From assembly GCA_012959765.1 (NCBI GenBank), contig DUCO01000030.1, positions 62,001-126,000 of the forward strand: 64,000 nt of DNA, written 5' to 3'. The notes under the pieces were generated by a model. That model worked only from the letters and a program-made list of their open reading frames with translations. It searched no databases and was not told where the DNA came from. The translations under genes and the position numbers were made by a program. Source of the stretch: Dehalococcoidia bacterium. Its GTDB lineage: Bacteria > Chloroflexota > Dehalococcoidia > Lucifugimonadales > Lucifugimonadaceae. The first letter of the stretch is position 1, and the number at the start of each line of letters is the position of its first letter. Of this stretch, positions 1 through 8,859 are shown one piece after another.

Positions 1-1456
1 GTAAATCTTCAGTTGTTCCCATAAATAGCCAGGAACCGCCACCTTTCAAAGTAAGGGATTCCGGTGATTTACCGTTTTCTAGCAGCAGATCGACGATGCG
101 AGGTCCACAGAATCCGCCCTGACACCTACCCATTGTTGCCCGTGAGCGGTACTTGATTGCATTCAGCGAGGTAGCATCCAACTCGTTGTTGATCGAATCG
201 ACGATCTCTTTCTTCGTGACCATCTCACACCGGCACATGATCTCGCCGTAATCAGAATCTTCTCCGATCAGATCATCGATAACTTCCAGCTCTTCTTCGC
301 GTGTGCGTCGAACAGACGACCATGTTTTCTTGAAACCAGGGTTTTTCTCTGCCGGGATACGCTCAAGCGCCCAGGCGGTGACATCTTCAGCAATTGCGGG
401 CGCTGCCGTCAGGCCGGGTGATTCGATCCCAACCAGTTGCATAACTCCGAGAGCTTCCGGTACTTCTTCGACAACGAAGTCACCAAATCCACCAACGCTC
501 ACGGGCACCAATTTCGGTCGCATGCCCGAGTACGCAGTAATTACGTGACGAGGGGCGAGACCTGGAAGGAACTCTCCTGCCTCCGCGAGAAGTTGCCGTC
601 TTATCTTGGCAGTGGTCCTCACATCGTCACCATCGTTGGTGTAATCAGCTGATGGTCCGAGCAAAATATTGCCGTCAGTTGTCGGGGTAATGTGAATACC
701 AAGTCCGGCCCCACCCTTTGGCGGCACGGGATAGACCATGCTGTTGATCATCCCCCCAACGCTTTTATCAAGGATGAGGTACTCGCCTCGGCATGGCCAG
801 ATGCGCCAGCGTGTTACTCCGACCATCCGTGCAATCTTGTCGGCGAAAAGCCCGGCAGAGTTGACAATAAGTGACGCACTGACATTTCCATTTGGGGTTT
901 CAAGCTCGAAATCGCCCTGTTCACCACTGATGCCTGTCACGGGCGTGTCGAGCATGAACTCGACTCCGCTGGCCGCTGACGATTCAGCGAGGGCAATATT
1001 GAGGGTGTAAGGACATGCAATCGCAGCAGTGGGGACATTAATCGCTCCCGCGCCTTCGATATTCGGCTCCATCTCTTTAAGCCGGTCATGATCGATTATC
1101 TCCAGTTGCTTGACACCGATCGACTCGCCTTTTTCTTTCAGAACCTCGAGGTCGGGAATTTGATCTTCGGTAAGAGCAACGATTACTTTTCCGCAGCGTT
1201 CGAATGGAACGTTGAGATCTTCGCAGTATTGCTCGAATATCTCAGCGCCTCGAACGTTGTACTTCCCTTTTACGGAGCCGACGGGGACGTTGATACCGGT
1301 GTGAACTACTCCGCTGTTCTTTCCGCTGGTTCCTCGTGCGACGTCAGAAGCCCTCTCGAGGACAACAACTTTGAGCTGATAGCGACTCAACTCGCGAGCG
1401 ACAGCACAGCCCACTACCCCGCCACCTACGATTGCTACATCGAAGTTTTCAGACAT
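1..1456 (-). CDS. FAD-dependent glycerol-3-phosphate dehydrogenase-like oxidoreductase (GlpA/LhgO type) with C-terminal [2Fe-2S] domain, 3' partial
   Basis: Reading from ATG at 1456, the protein begins MSENFDVAIVGGGVVGCAVA, a Rossmann dinucleotide-binding motif (GxGxxG at about residues 9-14) typical of the DAO/GlpA superfamily. About 485 codons stay open to the window edge. Near the C-terminus there is a BFD-like [2Fe-2S] domain, with CRCE followed about 30 residues later by CQGGFC; this combination is characteristic of GlpA and of L-2-hydroxyglutarate oxidase-like proteins with a ferredoxin-like tail. The family oxidises glycerol-3-phosphate or a hydroxy acid at the membrane and passes electrons to quinone or partner subunits; the exact substrate cannot be read here. 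The stop codon lies beyond position 1. The gene is divergent from the ThDP enzyme at 1749, with about 290 bp of intergenic sequence in which I see no other gene. Confidence 0.85.
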   Translation of the reverse strand, partial: MSENFDVAIVGGGVVGCAVARELSRYQLKVVVLERASDVARGTSGKNSGVVHTGINVPVGSVKGKYNVRGAEIFEQYCEDLNVPFERCGKVIVALTEDQIPDLEVLKEKGESIGVKQLEIIDHDRLKEMEPNIEGAGAINVPTAAIACPYTLNIALAESSAASGVEFMLDTPVTGISGEQGDFELETPNGNVSASLIVNSAGLFADKIARMVGVTRWRIWPCRGEYLILDKSVGGMINSMVYPVPPKGGAGLGIHITPTTDGNILLGPSADYTNDGDDVRTTAKIRRQLLAEAGEFLPGLAPRHVITAYSGMRPKLVPVSVGGFGDFVVEEVPEALGVMQLVGIESPGLTAAPAIAEDVTAWALERIPAEKNPGFKKTWSSVRRTREEELEVIDDLIGEDSDYGEIMCRCEMVTKKEIVDSINNELDATSLNAIKYRSRATMGRCQGGFCGPRIVDLLLENGKSPESLTLKGGGSWLFMGTTEDL

Positions 1457-1748
1457 AAAGTTACACGTCTCTGTTAATTTGTTTGCTTGCGTTACAACCA
1501 AGACATATTATGCCAGAACAGGTGAGTTTGTTGTGAGTATTTCTGTCTCAGAGGTGTAATCGCTCCATCTCAAAGGAAGGCCACGGATTATTCGGATATT
1601 TCTGTTCCGGTTGTTATAGGCGTACCACCCGAGAAACATTCGATGTTCCCCAATTGGAAATTGGACAGATGTAGACAGGCGAGTACAATCTCGCCGGTAC
1701 CAGAACTCGTTCGCTGGACCAGTCGAAATTATCCCAGGAGCACATCGC

Positions 1749-3389
1749 ATGACTATCGACGTCGCCACAGGAATCGCCCGAATCCTCAAGCAAGAAAACG
1801 TACCGTGGGTTTCGACGTTCCCGGTCAGCAAGGTCAATAACTCGTTTGGCCGCGAGGGCCTGAAACTTCTCATGATGCGAGACGACCGATACGCAGTTAG
1901 CGTTGCCGATGCATATTCGAGAATCAACAACGGGAATAAAATCGGCGTCTGCACTTTTTCTGGCGGTATCAACGCTGCCGGTGCGCAGGTCGCCTACTCC
2001 GGAATCGCCCAGGCGTACGAAGATGGCTCGCCAGTCCTCTGCATAGTCGACGCCGTTGCTGCTGGGACGACCCAGAACACTCGATTCGACCAGGAAGCAA
2101 GCCTCAAGGGCGTGTCGAAGTGGTACGGCTACATCGACAAGCCTGAACGAGTTCCCGAGTTCATGCGCAGGGCCTACACGATGCTCCGAACAGGCCGACC
2201 CGGCCCCGTCGTTCTGGCCATTCCGAACGCGGCTGCGACCTATGACGAAACAGCCGATCTGTACGTTTCACCAAAAGGCTGGAAGAGCCTTCCTGACCCT
2301 GCTGATGTGAAGATTGCCGCTGATGCCTTGAGCGCCGCTAAAAATCCTGTTCTGTTCGTTGGGGAAGGCGTGCTTTATGCCAATGCAACCGACGAACTAC
2401 GCGAGTTCGCTGAAAAAGCCAATCTGCCGGTTGTCACAACCCTAAAGGCCAAGGGAGCGTTCCCCGAAAACCACCCGCTTTCCGTCGGAACACGCGGCGA
2501 TCACGTGGTGAAATATCTGACCGACGCCGACCTTATTTTTGCCATTGGTGCCAGCATTTCGCCGGGCCGTTTCGGGCACGGAATTCCCGACGCTGTATCC
2601 AAGAAAATCATCCAGTGCAATATCGACGAATTCGACGTCAATCGAGTCTACGAAACGACGCACGCTATCATTGGCGATGCAAAAGACACGCTTCAGTCGC
2701 TGCTGGCTGAGCTCGGCGACAACTCCAGCAACCGTGCCGACGTTACAGACGCTGTTCAGGCCGAAAAAGAAAGTGCGACAAAGGTGTACCGAGAAGCGAT
2801 GGCATCGGATAAAACGCCGATCAATCCATACCGAGTGTACAGCGAGTTGATGAAGACACTCGATCGCAACAATTCGTTCGTAACTCACGAGTCGGGCAAC
2901 ACCCGAGACCAGCTGAGCACATCGTACGAAACCTTGATCCCGAGGGGCTTCCTGGGATGGGGTAATGTGTCGTCGCTGGGCTTCAGTTTCCCGGTGGTTA
3001 CGGCCGCCAAGCTGGCGCATCCGGATCGACAGTGTGTTGCCGTAATTGGCGATGCTGCGCTGAGCTACATGCTGGGTAACTTTGAGGTGCTCACTCGACT
3101 CGAGCTGGGCCTCACGATTGTCCACATCAACAACGGTGGCTTCTCCGGCTACGGACCAGGATTCTGGGGCGAAGGACATGATCCTTTCACGTTCGATGTG
3201 CTGGGTCCCGAAGCGATCAACATGACGGCGGCAATCGAAAATATCGGTTGGCAAACCGAACGGGTGACAGACCCTTCCGAAGTGGCGCCAGCTCTCGAAC
3301 GAGCCTTCGCCGCAAACAAATCCAACAAACCCGCCTACATAGAAATCATAGCCAGCCAGTACCCAATCTACGGCAACTGGGCAGGCTAA
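1749..3389 (+). CDS. Thiamine diphosphate-dependent enzyme, acetolactate synthase-like, with Asp at the usual Glu position
   Basis: A 546-aa protein with the three-domain layout of the ALS/pyruvate-oxidase family: N-terminal PYR domain, central domain (about 190-340) and C-terminal PP domain with GDA (about 434-436) and a following NN that bind the diphosphate and Mg. It is about as long as a bacterial ALS catalytic subunit, but no ilvN-type regulatory gene lies beside it, so a catabolic 2-oxo-acid decarboxylase or ligase role is more likely than branched-chain biosynthesis. In the N-terminal motif the sequence RDDRYA aligns to the canonical RHEQGA, which puts Asp46 where the cofactor-activating Glu normally sits. 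The paralogue at 12805 keeps Glu. The ATG at 1749 follows AGGAG in 'cccaggagcacatcgc'. A stop-abutting hairpin and a second strong terminator follow the gene. Substrate unknown. Confidence 0.85.
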   Translation: MTIDVATGIARILKQENVPWVSTFPVSKVNNSFGREGLKLLMMRDDRYAVSVADAYSRINNGNKIGVCTFSGGINAAGAQVAYSGIAQAYEDGSPVLCIVDAVAAGTTQNTRFDQEASLKGVSKWYGYIDKPERVPEFMRRAYTMLRTGRPGPVVLAIPNAAATYDETADLYVSPKGWKSLPDPADVKIAADALSAAKNPVLFVGEGVLYANATDELREFAEKANLPVVTTLKAKGAFPENHPLSVGTRGDHVVKYLTDADLIFAIGASISPGRFGHGIPDAVSKKIIQCNIDEFDVNRVYETTHAIIGDAKDTLQSLLAELGDNSSNRADVTDAVQAEKESATKVYREAMASDKTPINPYRVYSELMKTLDRNNSFVTHESGNTRDQLSTSYETLIPRGFLGWGNVSSLGFSFPVVTAAKLAHPDRQCVAVIGDAALSYMLGNFEVLTRLELGLTIVHINNGGFSGYGPGFWGEGHDPFTFDVLGPEAINMTAAIENIGWQTERVTDPSEVAPALERAFAANKSNKPAYIEIIASQYPIYGNWAG

Positions 3390-3409
3390 GTGCCAAGGGC
3401 ACGTTTTCT
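3387..3409 (+). terminator. Stop-abutting 13-nt hairpin terminator (GTGCC-AAG-GGCAC + GTTTTCT)
   Basis: Directly after the TAA of the ThDP gene (3387-3389) comes GTGCCAAGGGCAC (3390-3402), a perfect 5-bp stem with a 3-nt loop, followed by GTTTTCTA. The same layout recurs after several other genes in this window. Confidence 0.65.
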
Positions 3410-3420
3410 AAGAGATTAAG

Positions 3421-3453
3421 AAGAGCGGACTGACGAATCAGTCCGCTCTTTTC
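3421..3453 (+). terminator. Rho-independent terminator after the ThDP gene
   Basis: AAGAGCGGACTGA at 3421-3433 pairs perfectly with TCAGTCCGCTCTT at 3438-3450 around a CGAA loop, and the stem runs into TTTTC. The 5' A-rich and 3' T-rich ends suggest it can work in both directions, also serving the minus-strand ankyrin gene that ends at 3547. Confidence 0.9.
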
Positions 3454-3488
3454 GTTAGGTGCCTGATGGATCCCGTGTCCCGAGCGAA

Positions 3489-3523
3489 GTCATCGGAGTC
3501 GAGGGATCTGGGGTGGGGACGCG
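3489..3523. repeat. Dispersed repeat family 3, copy 1
   Basis: The core GTCATCGGAGTCGAGGGATC followed by TGG and GGGGACGCG recurs almost identically at 26495-26529 and, inverted, at 45622-45652. All three copies are intergenic. No coding or RNA role was recognised. Confidence 0.6.
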
Positions 3524-3546
3524 CGAGTCTTCAAATGGAGAGGGCT

Positions 3547-3939
3547 TTAATCCCCCCACTCTCGCAAAATCGCCACCAACTCCGGGTACTTCCCCACAAG
3601 ACCAACCACAAGTGGTGTCTTACCGTCACTATCAGCTCGCTCAGGATCAGCACCCGCCTCCAACAACATTCGAACGGCATCACCCTGCCCACTTCGCATC
3701 GCGATGTTCAATGGAATCCGCCCCGTACCAGTCGGCTTGTTCGGTTCAGCTCCCGACTCCAACAACAGCGCTATTACTTCCGGAACTTCACGCACCAACG
3801 CCCAGTGCAACCCCGTCCAGCCCTTGAAGTCGACCTCGTCAATATCGTCAACCTCAGCAAGGCGCGCCTTCACCTCATCAACCGTCGCGCCATTGCACAC
3901 CAAGTTCGGAAGTGTCGGATCGGACCGATCATTCGGCAC
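3547..3939 (-). CDS. Small ankyrin-repeat protein
   Basis: A 130-aa protein starting at GTG 3939. From about residue 38 it consists of three ankyrin repeats, each with the TPLHWA / LLLExGA pattern: GWTGLHWALVREVPEVIALLLESGAEP, then GRIPLNIAMRSGQGDAVRMLLEAGADP, then a last repeat GKTPLVVGLVGKYPELVAIL. No signal peptide or catalytic domain is present, so it is probably a cytoplasmic protein-protein interaction module; the partner is unknown. It is convergent with the ThDP gene and shares the bidirectional terminator at 3421. A pyrimidine-rich intergenic stretch (about 3945-4062) with inverted CTCCC/GGGAG segments lies upstream. Confidence 0.75.
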   Translation of the reverse strand: MPNDRSDPTLPNLVCNGATVDEVKARLAEVDDIDEVDFKGWTGLHWALVREVPEVIALLLESGAEPNKPTGTGRIPLNIAMRSGQGDAVRMLLEAGADPERADSDGKTPLVVGLVGKYPELVAILREWGD

Positions 3940-4065
3940 GACTATCCCCTGTCCCCTTCTCCCTGGGGAGAAGGTTGGGATGAGGGAGAAACGGTTGAAT
4001 CGAAATAATCTTTAACATCGACCCTCACCTAAATCCTCTCCCCGCGAGAGGACCCACACCTGCCA

Positions 4066-5088
4066 CTACCCAATCAGCGACAGCTTCGTGTACCGACCGC
4101 CGATCAGCCATTCTGTGACGTAGATGTTGCCGTCGTTATCCGCTGTAATCCCGTGCGGACTATTGAACAACCCTTCAACCAGTCGTGAAGTCCGCTGAGG
4201 CACACCGGCACCGTTCGGCTCGTTCGGCCAGTCGGGCTCCTCAGAAACCGGAGTGTTGTCGCCCAGATATCCAATAAGCTCGTCGTTGGGTCCAACAACC
4301 GTCACCCGGGCGTTCAGTTCGCCAACCAACAGGTTCTCGCCGTACGAAGAGAACACCGTTGGGCGATCGAAATAATCAGCGCCAATGGTGCGGATGTAGT
4401 CGCCTTCCATATCGAAAACCTGAACCCGGCCATTTGCCCTGTCGGCGACCAGCAACTCGGGCGTGCCCGAACGCGTATCGATCCACAGAGAGTGCGGGCA
4501 ATCGAAACGCCCCGCGCCTCCTGTGCCGTCTATCGATCGCAAATAAGCGCCATCGACGTTGTAGCGATGCACCAGGCTTTTGCCATATCCATCGGCAACC
4601 CAGATATCGCCGTTCCCGCCCAGAGTTTCATCAAACGCGATGACACTCGTTGGCGAGAATAATCCGCCCTGAAGTCCCGCTACTGCTGGTTCGGAAAGCT
4701 CCATCTCGACCTGACCCGACATAGAAACTCGAACCACTTTGCTCTTCAGTGGATCTGGCATGTACTCGTAGTCGTGGTCGGGATCTCGCTTTCGACCGTT
4801 ATCGGCAATCCAGATCGACTGTGTGAGTCCTTGGGTAGTCAGGGTCAGCCCGTGTGCTTCGATCACCGGTATCTCAAACGACCGAACCAAATCGCCCTCA
4901 GTCGTAAGTATCACGACAAGCGATTTTGTTGGATGGAACGTGACGATTTGACCTTCGTTCGAAAACGCCATTCCGTGATGCGACCAGCCGCTCGGAACCG
5001 AGTCACCCGAAGGCAACTCCGCCCAATCGCCTAACCACTCGTATTTGAAATCACCAGCCGAAATCTGCAAACCTGTCACTCGTTCCAT
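4066..5088 (-). CDS. NHL/6-bladed beta-propeller repeat protein
   Basis: About 340 aa from ATG 5088 (a longer GTG start at 5139 is also possible). The protein is built from repeating propeller-blade motifs such as IWIADNGRKR, DIWVADGYGKSLVHRY, ELLVADRANGRVQVFD and GNIYVTEWLIGGRYTKL, the NHL pattern found in peptidyl-alpha-hydroxyglycine alpha-amidating lyase-like and SMP-30/NHL proteins. There is no clear secretion signal from either start. SAR202-type genomes carry many such genes beside sugar-acid catabolism; an enzymatic role here (lyase or lactonase) is inference only. It is transcribed away from the remnant at 5251. Confidence 0.7.
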   Translation of the reverse strand: MERVTGLQISAGDFKYEWLGDWAELPSGDSVPSGWSHHGMAFSNEGQIVTFHPTKSLVVILTTEGDLVRSFEIPVIEAHGLTLTTQGLTQSIWIADNGRKRDPDHDYEYMPDPLKSKVVRVSMSGQVEMELSEPAVAGLQGGLFSPTSVIAFDETLGGNGDIWVADGYGKSLVHRYNVDGAYLRSIDGTGGAGRFDCPHSLWIDTRSGTPELLVADRANGRVQVFDMEGDYIRTIGADYFDRPTVFSSYGENLLVGELNARVTVVGPNDELIGYLGDNTPVSEEPDWPNEPNGAGVPQRTSRLVEGLFNSPHGITADNDGNIYVTEWLIGGRYTKLSLIG

Positions 5089-5250
5089 GTTTCTCAATTG
5101 CCCGCTGCCAATCCAACTAATAATCGCCACTGACGGCACTAAATCAGGTCGGTATCACGATCTGGAAATGGACCCGAACAATAACCTCGTCACGTTTTTC
5201 CTCATAAATACCTGCGCAAATAAGAGTTGGCAAAATTCTAGGCGCGTGCG

Positions 5251-5966
5251 GTGAACGGGGCAAGGCGGTTTTACATGCTCGCGACCTGCATGGTCTTTGA
5301 AGATCAATCGCTGTCCATGGACGAGCTAAAACAGGCACTCGATGCCGACTGGGGTGGGCACGACGTGCTGCGCCAGCGACTCATGGCGAGGGCACCGAAA
5401 TGGGCAAACAACGATCGATACGCTGATGCGATCGCCCGAGAGATGATGGACTTCTTCGTTGATCGTAGCCAGCACTACGCCGCCGCTTTCCCCAATGTGA
5501 TCTTCCCCTGCTCGGTTGGAACCTTCTCGTGGTACTCGATGATCGGCAGAGAAGTCGGCGCTTCAGCCGATGGTCGCCACGCTGGGGAGCCTGTTGCACC
5601 CAACTTTTCGCCCGCTCCCGGCACCGATGTTTAGGGTCCGACTTCCGCAATCAACTCGTATGTGAAGATGCGAGTTGAAGACCTCACAGCTGGCGCACCG
5701 CTCGATCTCCGATTCTCGGCAAGCGGGCTCAAAGGCGAAACCGGTACGGATCGTTTAGCCGGGTTGATCGAGGCGGTCGTGGCCATGAAAGGCAACATGC
5801 TCACGATCACGGTTACCGACGTCAAAGAGCTGAAAGCCGCTATGGAGGATCCCGAAAACTACCGCCACTAAGGGTGCGCATGGGCGGCTGGGCGGCCTAC
5901 TTCGTGATGCTCGGCTACGATCAACAGCTACTACACATCAGCAAAGTAGAACACGACCTCGTCTAG
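5251..5966 (+). pseudogene. Remnant of a glycyl-radical enzyme (pyruvate formate-lyase-like), C-terminal part only
   Basis: The reading from 5251 matches the C-terminal third of PFL-like glycyl-radical enzymes: FEDQSLSMDELKQALDADW, then GASADGRHAGEPV, then SPAPGTDV. An in-frame TAG at 5632-5634 interrupts it, and the same frame continues with GPTSAINSYVKM and LKGETGTDRLAGLIEA up to TAA at 5869. A -1 shift at 5868 restores LRVRMGGWAAYFVMLGYDQQ, the glycyl-radical loop (family RVxGYSAYF), ending at TAG 5964. The catalytic Cys domain, some 500 residues or more, is missing, so this is a 5'-truncated pseudogene with one nonsense and one frameshift. No activase gene is nearby. It keeps its own stop-abutting terminator. 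Confidence 0.85.
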
Positions 5967-5985
5967 TGCCAGTGGCACGTTCTCT
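5964..5985 (+). terminator. Stop-abutting hairpin (GTGCC-AGT-GGCAC + GTTCTCT)
   Basis: The G of the TAG at 5964-5966 starts GTGCCAGTGGCAC (5966-5978), a perfect 5-bp stem, followed by GTTCTCT. It has the same architecture as 3387-3409 although the gene it serves is now a pseudogene. Confidence 0.6.
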
Positions 5986-6053
5986 ACGAAGGTCGAAGGG
6001 TTGTGGCTGATTCGGCCGCTCTGTGCCTACGGCAAGGGCACATCGATCTTTAA

Positions 6054-6076
6054 AGAAAACGTGCCCTCGGCACTTA
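6054..6076 (-). terminator. Stop-abutting hairpin (GTGCC-GAG-GGCAC + GTTTTCTTT)
   Basis: On the minus strand the TAA of the enolase-superfamily gene is followed without a gap by GTGCCGAGGGCAC (6073-6061) and then GTTTTCTTTAAAG. It is a compact intrinsic terminator of the recurring type in this window. Confidence 0.7.
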
Positions 6077-7249
6077 CTCTTCCTGACCGCGCCTAGCCCA
6101 GTTGGCGTTTTCGAACATGTTCAAGCCCGGGTCGGCGATCACGCCTGCCGAGGTGTAGTCCGGCGGGTTGGCGAGAATGAAATCTTCGTCAAGCTCAATA
6201 CCCCAACCCGGCTTGGTGGGAACCGGGAAGTAGCCATCGACCACCTCTGGATACCCAGACCCCGCCTTCTTCACATGCGGGTCAGCAAAGTCATTAAAGT
6301 GTTCGAGAATCTTGGCGTTTCGTAGCGTGAGACACAGGTGCAAAGCCGCCATCGTCGACACGATTCCGCCAACGTTGTGCGGCGCAACCATGATCGAGTA
6401 AACCTCGGCCGTCGAAGCTATCTTCTTCGCCTCGAAAATTCCGCCCGACTGCGTGATATCCACCTGCAACACATCGACCGTCTGCGCTCCCCAGATCTCA
6501 CGGAACTCGGGTGCACCGTAAAGACGCTCACCAGTAGCGATCGGTAGCGACGTGTGTTGGCGAACAGATTGAAGCGCGGGAACATCGCCCGGACGCACCG
6601 GCTCTTCGATCCATCCAATGTTGTACTTCTCGATATGCCGTGCAATCTCACGAGCCTGCACCGGAGCAAACCGACCGTGCATTTCGATCATGATCTGTGC
6701 CCGTGTACCGGCGACTGCAGCCACCGCCTCGATCAAATCCAGAGAACGATAGAACTCGGGACGTTCAAGCTCCATGTCGCCGTTGCCGAACGGATCGAAC
6801 TTCATCCCACGATAGCCCTTGTCGACCACCTTGCGTGCAGCCTCAGCAAAGCTTTCAGCCGTTCGCTCGACGGTGTACCAGCCGTTGGCGTAAGCCGGGA
6901 TCTTCTCTTTGACCTGGCCGCCAAGCAGCTTGTACACCGGCTGCTCGGTCTTCTTGCCGATAATGTCCCAGAACGCCAGCTCCACCAGCGCCAGGCCCGT
7001 GTAGACCACCTCGCCCGGCTTACCGAAGTCCAGCAACGTCATCCGGCGGTAAAGCGCCTCGATATCGAACGGATCGTGGCCGATGAAGTGTCGCTGTGCG
7101 TCCTTCAGATACTCGATGACCGTATGAGTCTTGCCGAGTACCCGTGCTTCACCAACCCCGATGATCCCCTCGTCGGTCTCGATAATGCAGTAGGTCAGGT
7201 TGCGCCAGGGCGTGCCCAGCACCAGTGTTCGGAATCCAGTGGTCTTCAT
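6074..7249 (-). CDS. Enolase-superfamily dehydratase (mandelate racemase/muconate lactonising enzyme family, D-galactonate dehydratase-like)
   Basis: A 391-aa protein from ATG 7249 with an N-terminal capping domain (about 1-125) and a TIM-barrel domain. Family motifs are visible: GMKFDPFG, IMIEMHGRF (metal-binding acid then H, as in DFHGR of galactonate dehydratase), GWIEEPV (second metal Glu), TGERLYG (third metal Glu) and VAPHNVGG (catalytic His on a late strand). The family removes water or epimerises acid sugars through an Mg-stabilised enolate; substrate assignment within it needs structure or assay. The length is normal. It stands alone on the minus strand with its own terminator. Expansion of this superfamily is a known trait of SAR202-type Chloroflexota, and a second member lies at 17116. 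Confidence 0.88.
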   Translation of the reverse strand: MKTTGFRTLVLGTPWRNLTYCIIETDEGIIGVGEARVLGKTHTVIEYLKDAQRHFIGHDPFDIEALYRRMTLLDFGKPGEVVYTGLALVELAFWDIIGKKTEQPVYKLLGGQVKEKIPAYANGWYTVERTAESFAEAARKVVDKGYRGMKFDPFGNGDMELERPEFYRSLDLIEAVAAVAGTRAQIMIEMHGRFAPVQAREIARHIEKYNIGWIEEPVRPGDVPALQSVRQHTSLPIATGERLYGAPEFREIWGAQTVDVLQVDITQSGGIFEAKKIASTAEVYSIMVAPHNVGGIVSTMAALHLCLTLRNAKILEHFNDFADPHVKKAGSGYPEVVDGYFPVPTKPGWGIELDEDFILANPPDYTSAGVIADPGLNMFENANWARRGQEE

Positions 7250-7620
7250 GCTTGTCTCGTTACTCGATCTTCACTTCGTAATTACGGCTGTGGGAAGCGA
7301 GCGTTTGGGCGCTCGCGAATTTCACCAGCAATATTCTATGAGCAAACACCGCGTGAAGTATTGGCTTGAAGCTTGCAACTGAGCGTTGGCACGCTTTATT
7401 CGATGCTATGCTTCGCCGATCTCTCTCCCACTGACAGAAATGAGATATGCATGGTCAGGTCGTCACACGCGGTTCGGCGGTCGCTCTCCACTCATCAGCA
7501 GATCTGTGGATCGTGTGGGGCATGATCTCCAGCTGGCGATCCCCCGATGTGAGGCGGGCGAACTAGACTTGGCAGATACCACAAAAACCGACTCCGAGAG
7601 TACCGAGTCAGATCTCGGAG
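7250..7620. other. Intergenic region, about 370 bp
   Basis: This is the divergent promoter space between the dehydratase and the MFS pseudogene. A reading from TTG 7569 gives a short acidic, Ser-rich peptide ending QPRGIRN before TAG at about 7656, overlapping the MFS start in another frame. It could be the displaced N-terminus of the transporter. Otherwise I see no gene here. Confidence 0.4.
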
Positions 7621-8837
7621 ATGAGTCGTCATCCCAGCCTCGCGGTATTCGCAATTAGCGGATTCCCATTCGTTGTGCTCTCGAGTGCGCTCGTCTTCTT
7701 AGCATTCCAGATCCGCAACATGGGTCAAGCATGGCTCGTCCTCGATCTTACCGATTCAACGTTGCTAGGCGGCTTGGTCAACGGCACGGCGTCAATCACC
7801 ATGATCGTGATTTCACCGTTTGGTGGCGTGCTTGCCGATAGGTACAACAAACGAACGCTAGTCCTCTATGGAAGGTTATTGCTTCACTCATAACGTTCGT
7901 GACCGCGTATCTAGTCGCAACCGACGCCATAGAAATCTGGCACTTGTTCTTATTAGAACCACTGCTCGGTATCCCACTGGGACTGAGCAATTCAGCCGGT
8001 CGAACAATAGTCTTCGATCTCGTCGGTCGCGACCTGATGATCCGAGCGAGAGCAGTGATCACTTCCTCTCAAACGATCGCAAATTTCGTTGGCTCCGCAA
8101 TCGGTGGGATCCTGATCGCACAGTTTGGCAACGCTGCAATATTCTGGATGCTGACGGGAATATACGTCGTATCATGGCTGATGTTTTTCGCCGTTCCAAG
8201 AGATAGGGAAACGGCCCCAGCAAGCGGAGCAAGTGGCTGGCTCTCAGTTCTAACCCAGCTCCGTGAGGGCTTCGTATACGCCCGACGTACCCCGACGATC
8301 CGATGGTTATTGATCATGGTGTCTGGGGTCATGTTTCACGGGGTTACTCTCACATTTTTCCCGATCTTTGCCCGCGACCTTCTTGAAGTCGGTCCGCAAG
8401 GTTTTGGATATTTGATTTCATCAATGGCCGTCGGGTCTTTGACAGCTTCGGTGGTGCTTTTCAAGGCCGGAGATTTTCGAGGTAAAGGCAAGATCGCAAT
8501 CGCTGGTGGTACTGCCATGCCGATACTGGTAATCGGATTCGCGTTTTCAAACAGCTTTTTGCTCTCGTTGATCCTGGGAGCGATCACAGGGGCATTAGTA
8601 GGATCGTACTTCTCGTTGGTTGTCACGTTGTTACTGACGACCGCCCGTGAGGACATGCGCGGTCGGGTTCAGGGTCTCGCGATAATGCTCATTCAAACGA
8701 TTGGAATCGGATTCCTACTTGGTGGGGTTTTGACCGAACTGTTCGACTCCCGCGAGGCAATGTTTATCGCCCATTCGTTCTCGCTCGCACTGTGGGTGTT
8801 AATGCTGATTAAGGCGAAAGAAGTCCACCGGTTATAG
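7621..8837 (+). pseudogene. MFS transporter interrupted by a single-base frameshift
   Basis: The first segment (7621-7893) encodes transmembrane helices and the MFS signature GGVLADRYNKRTLVLYG. It then runs out of frame into TAA at 7891. A -1 shift at about 7872 (GGA|AAG) continues KVIASLITFVTAYLVATDAIE and rejoins the frame of 7899-8837, with some eight further hydrophobic helices. The joined product is about 405 aa, the normal size for an MFS_3/Bcr-like exporter. Start choice is uncertain because no well-spaced Shine-Dalgarno precedes 7621. The indel sits near short A and G runs, so a sequencing or assembly error is possible. If real, the transporter is inactive. Substrate unknown. Confidence 0.8.
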
Positions 8838-8859
8838 CGCTTTTTCGATTCCGACTCAA

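Noticed and set aside
1508-1972. Minus-strand reading of 154 codons across the start of the first ThDP gene.
   Set aside because: It overlaps a strongly supported coding gene in the opposite direction and shows no protein-like motifs.
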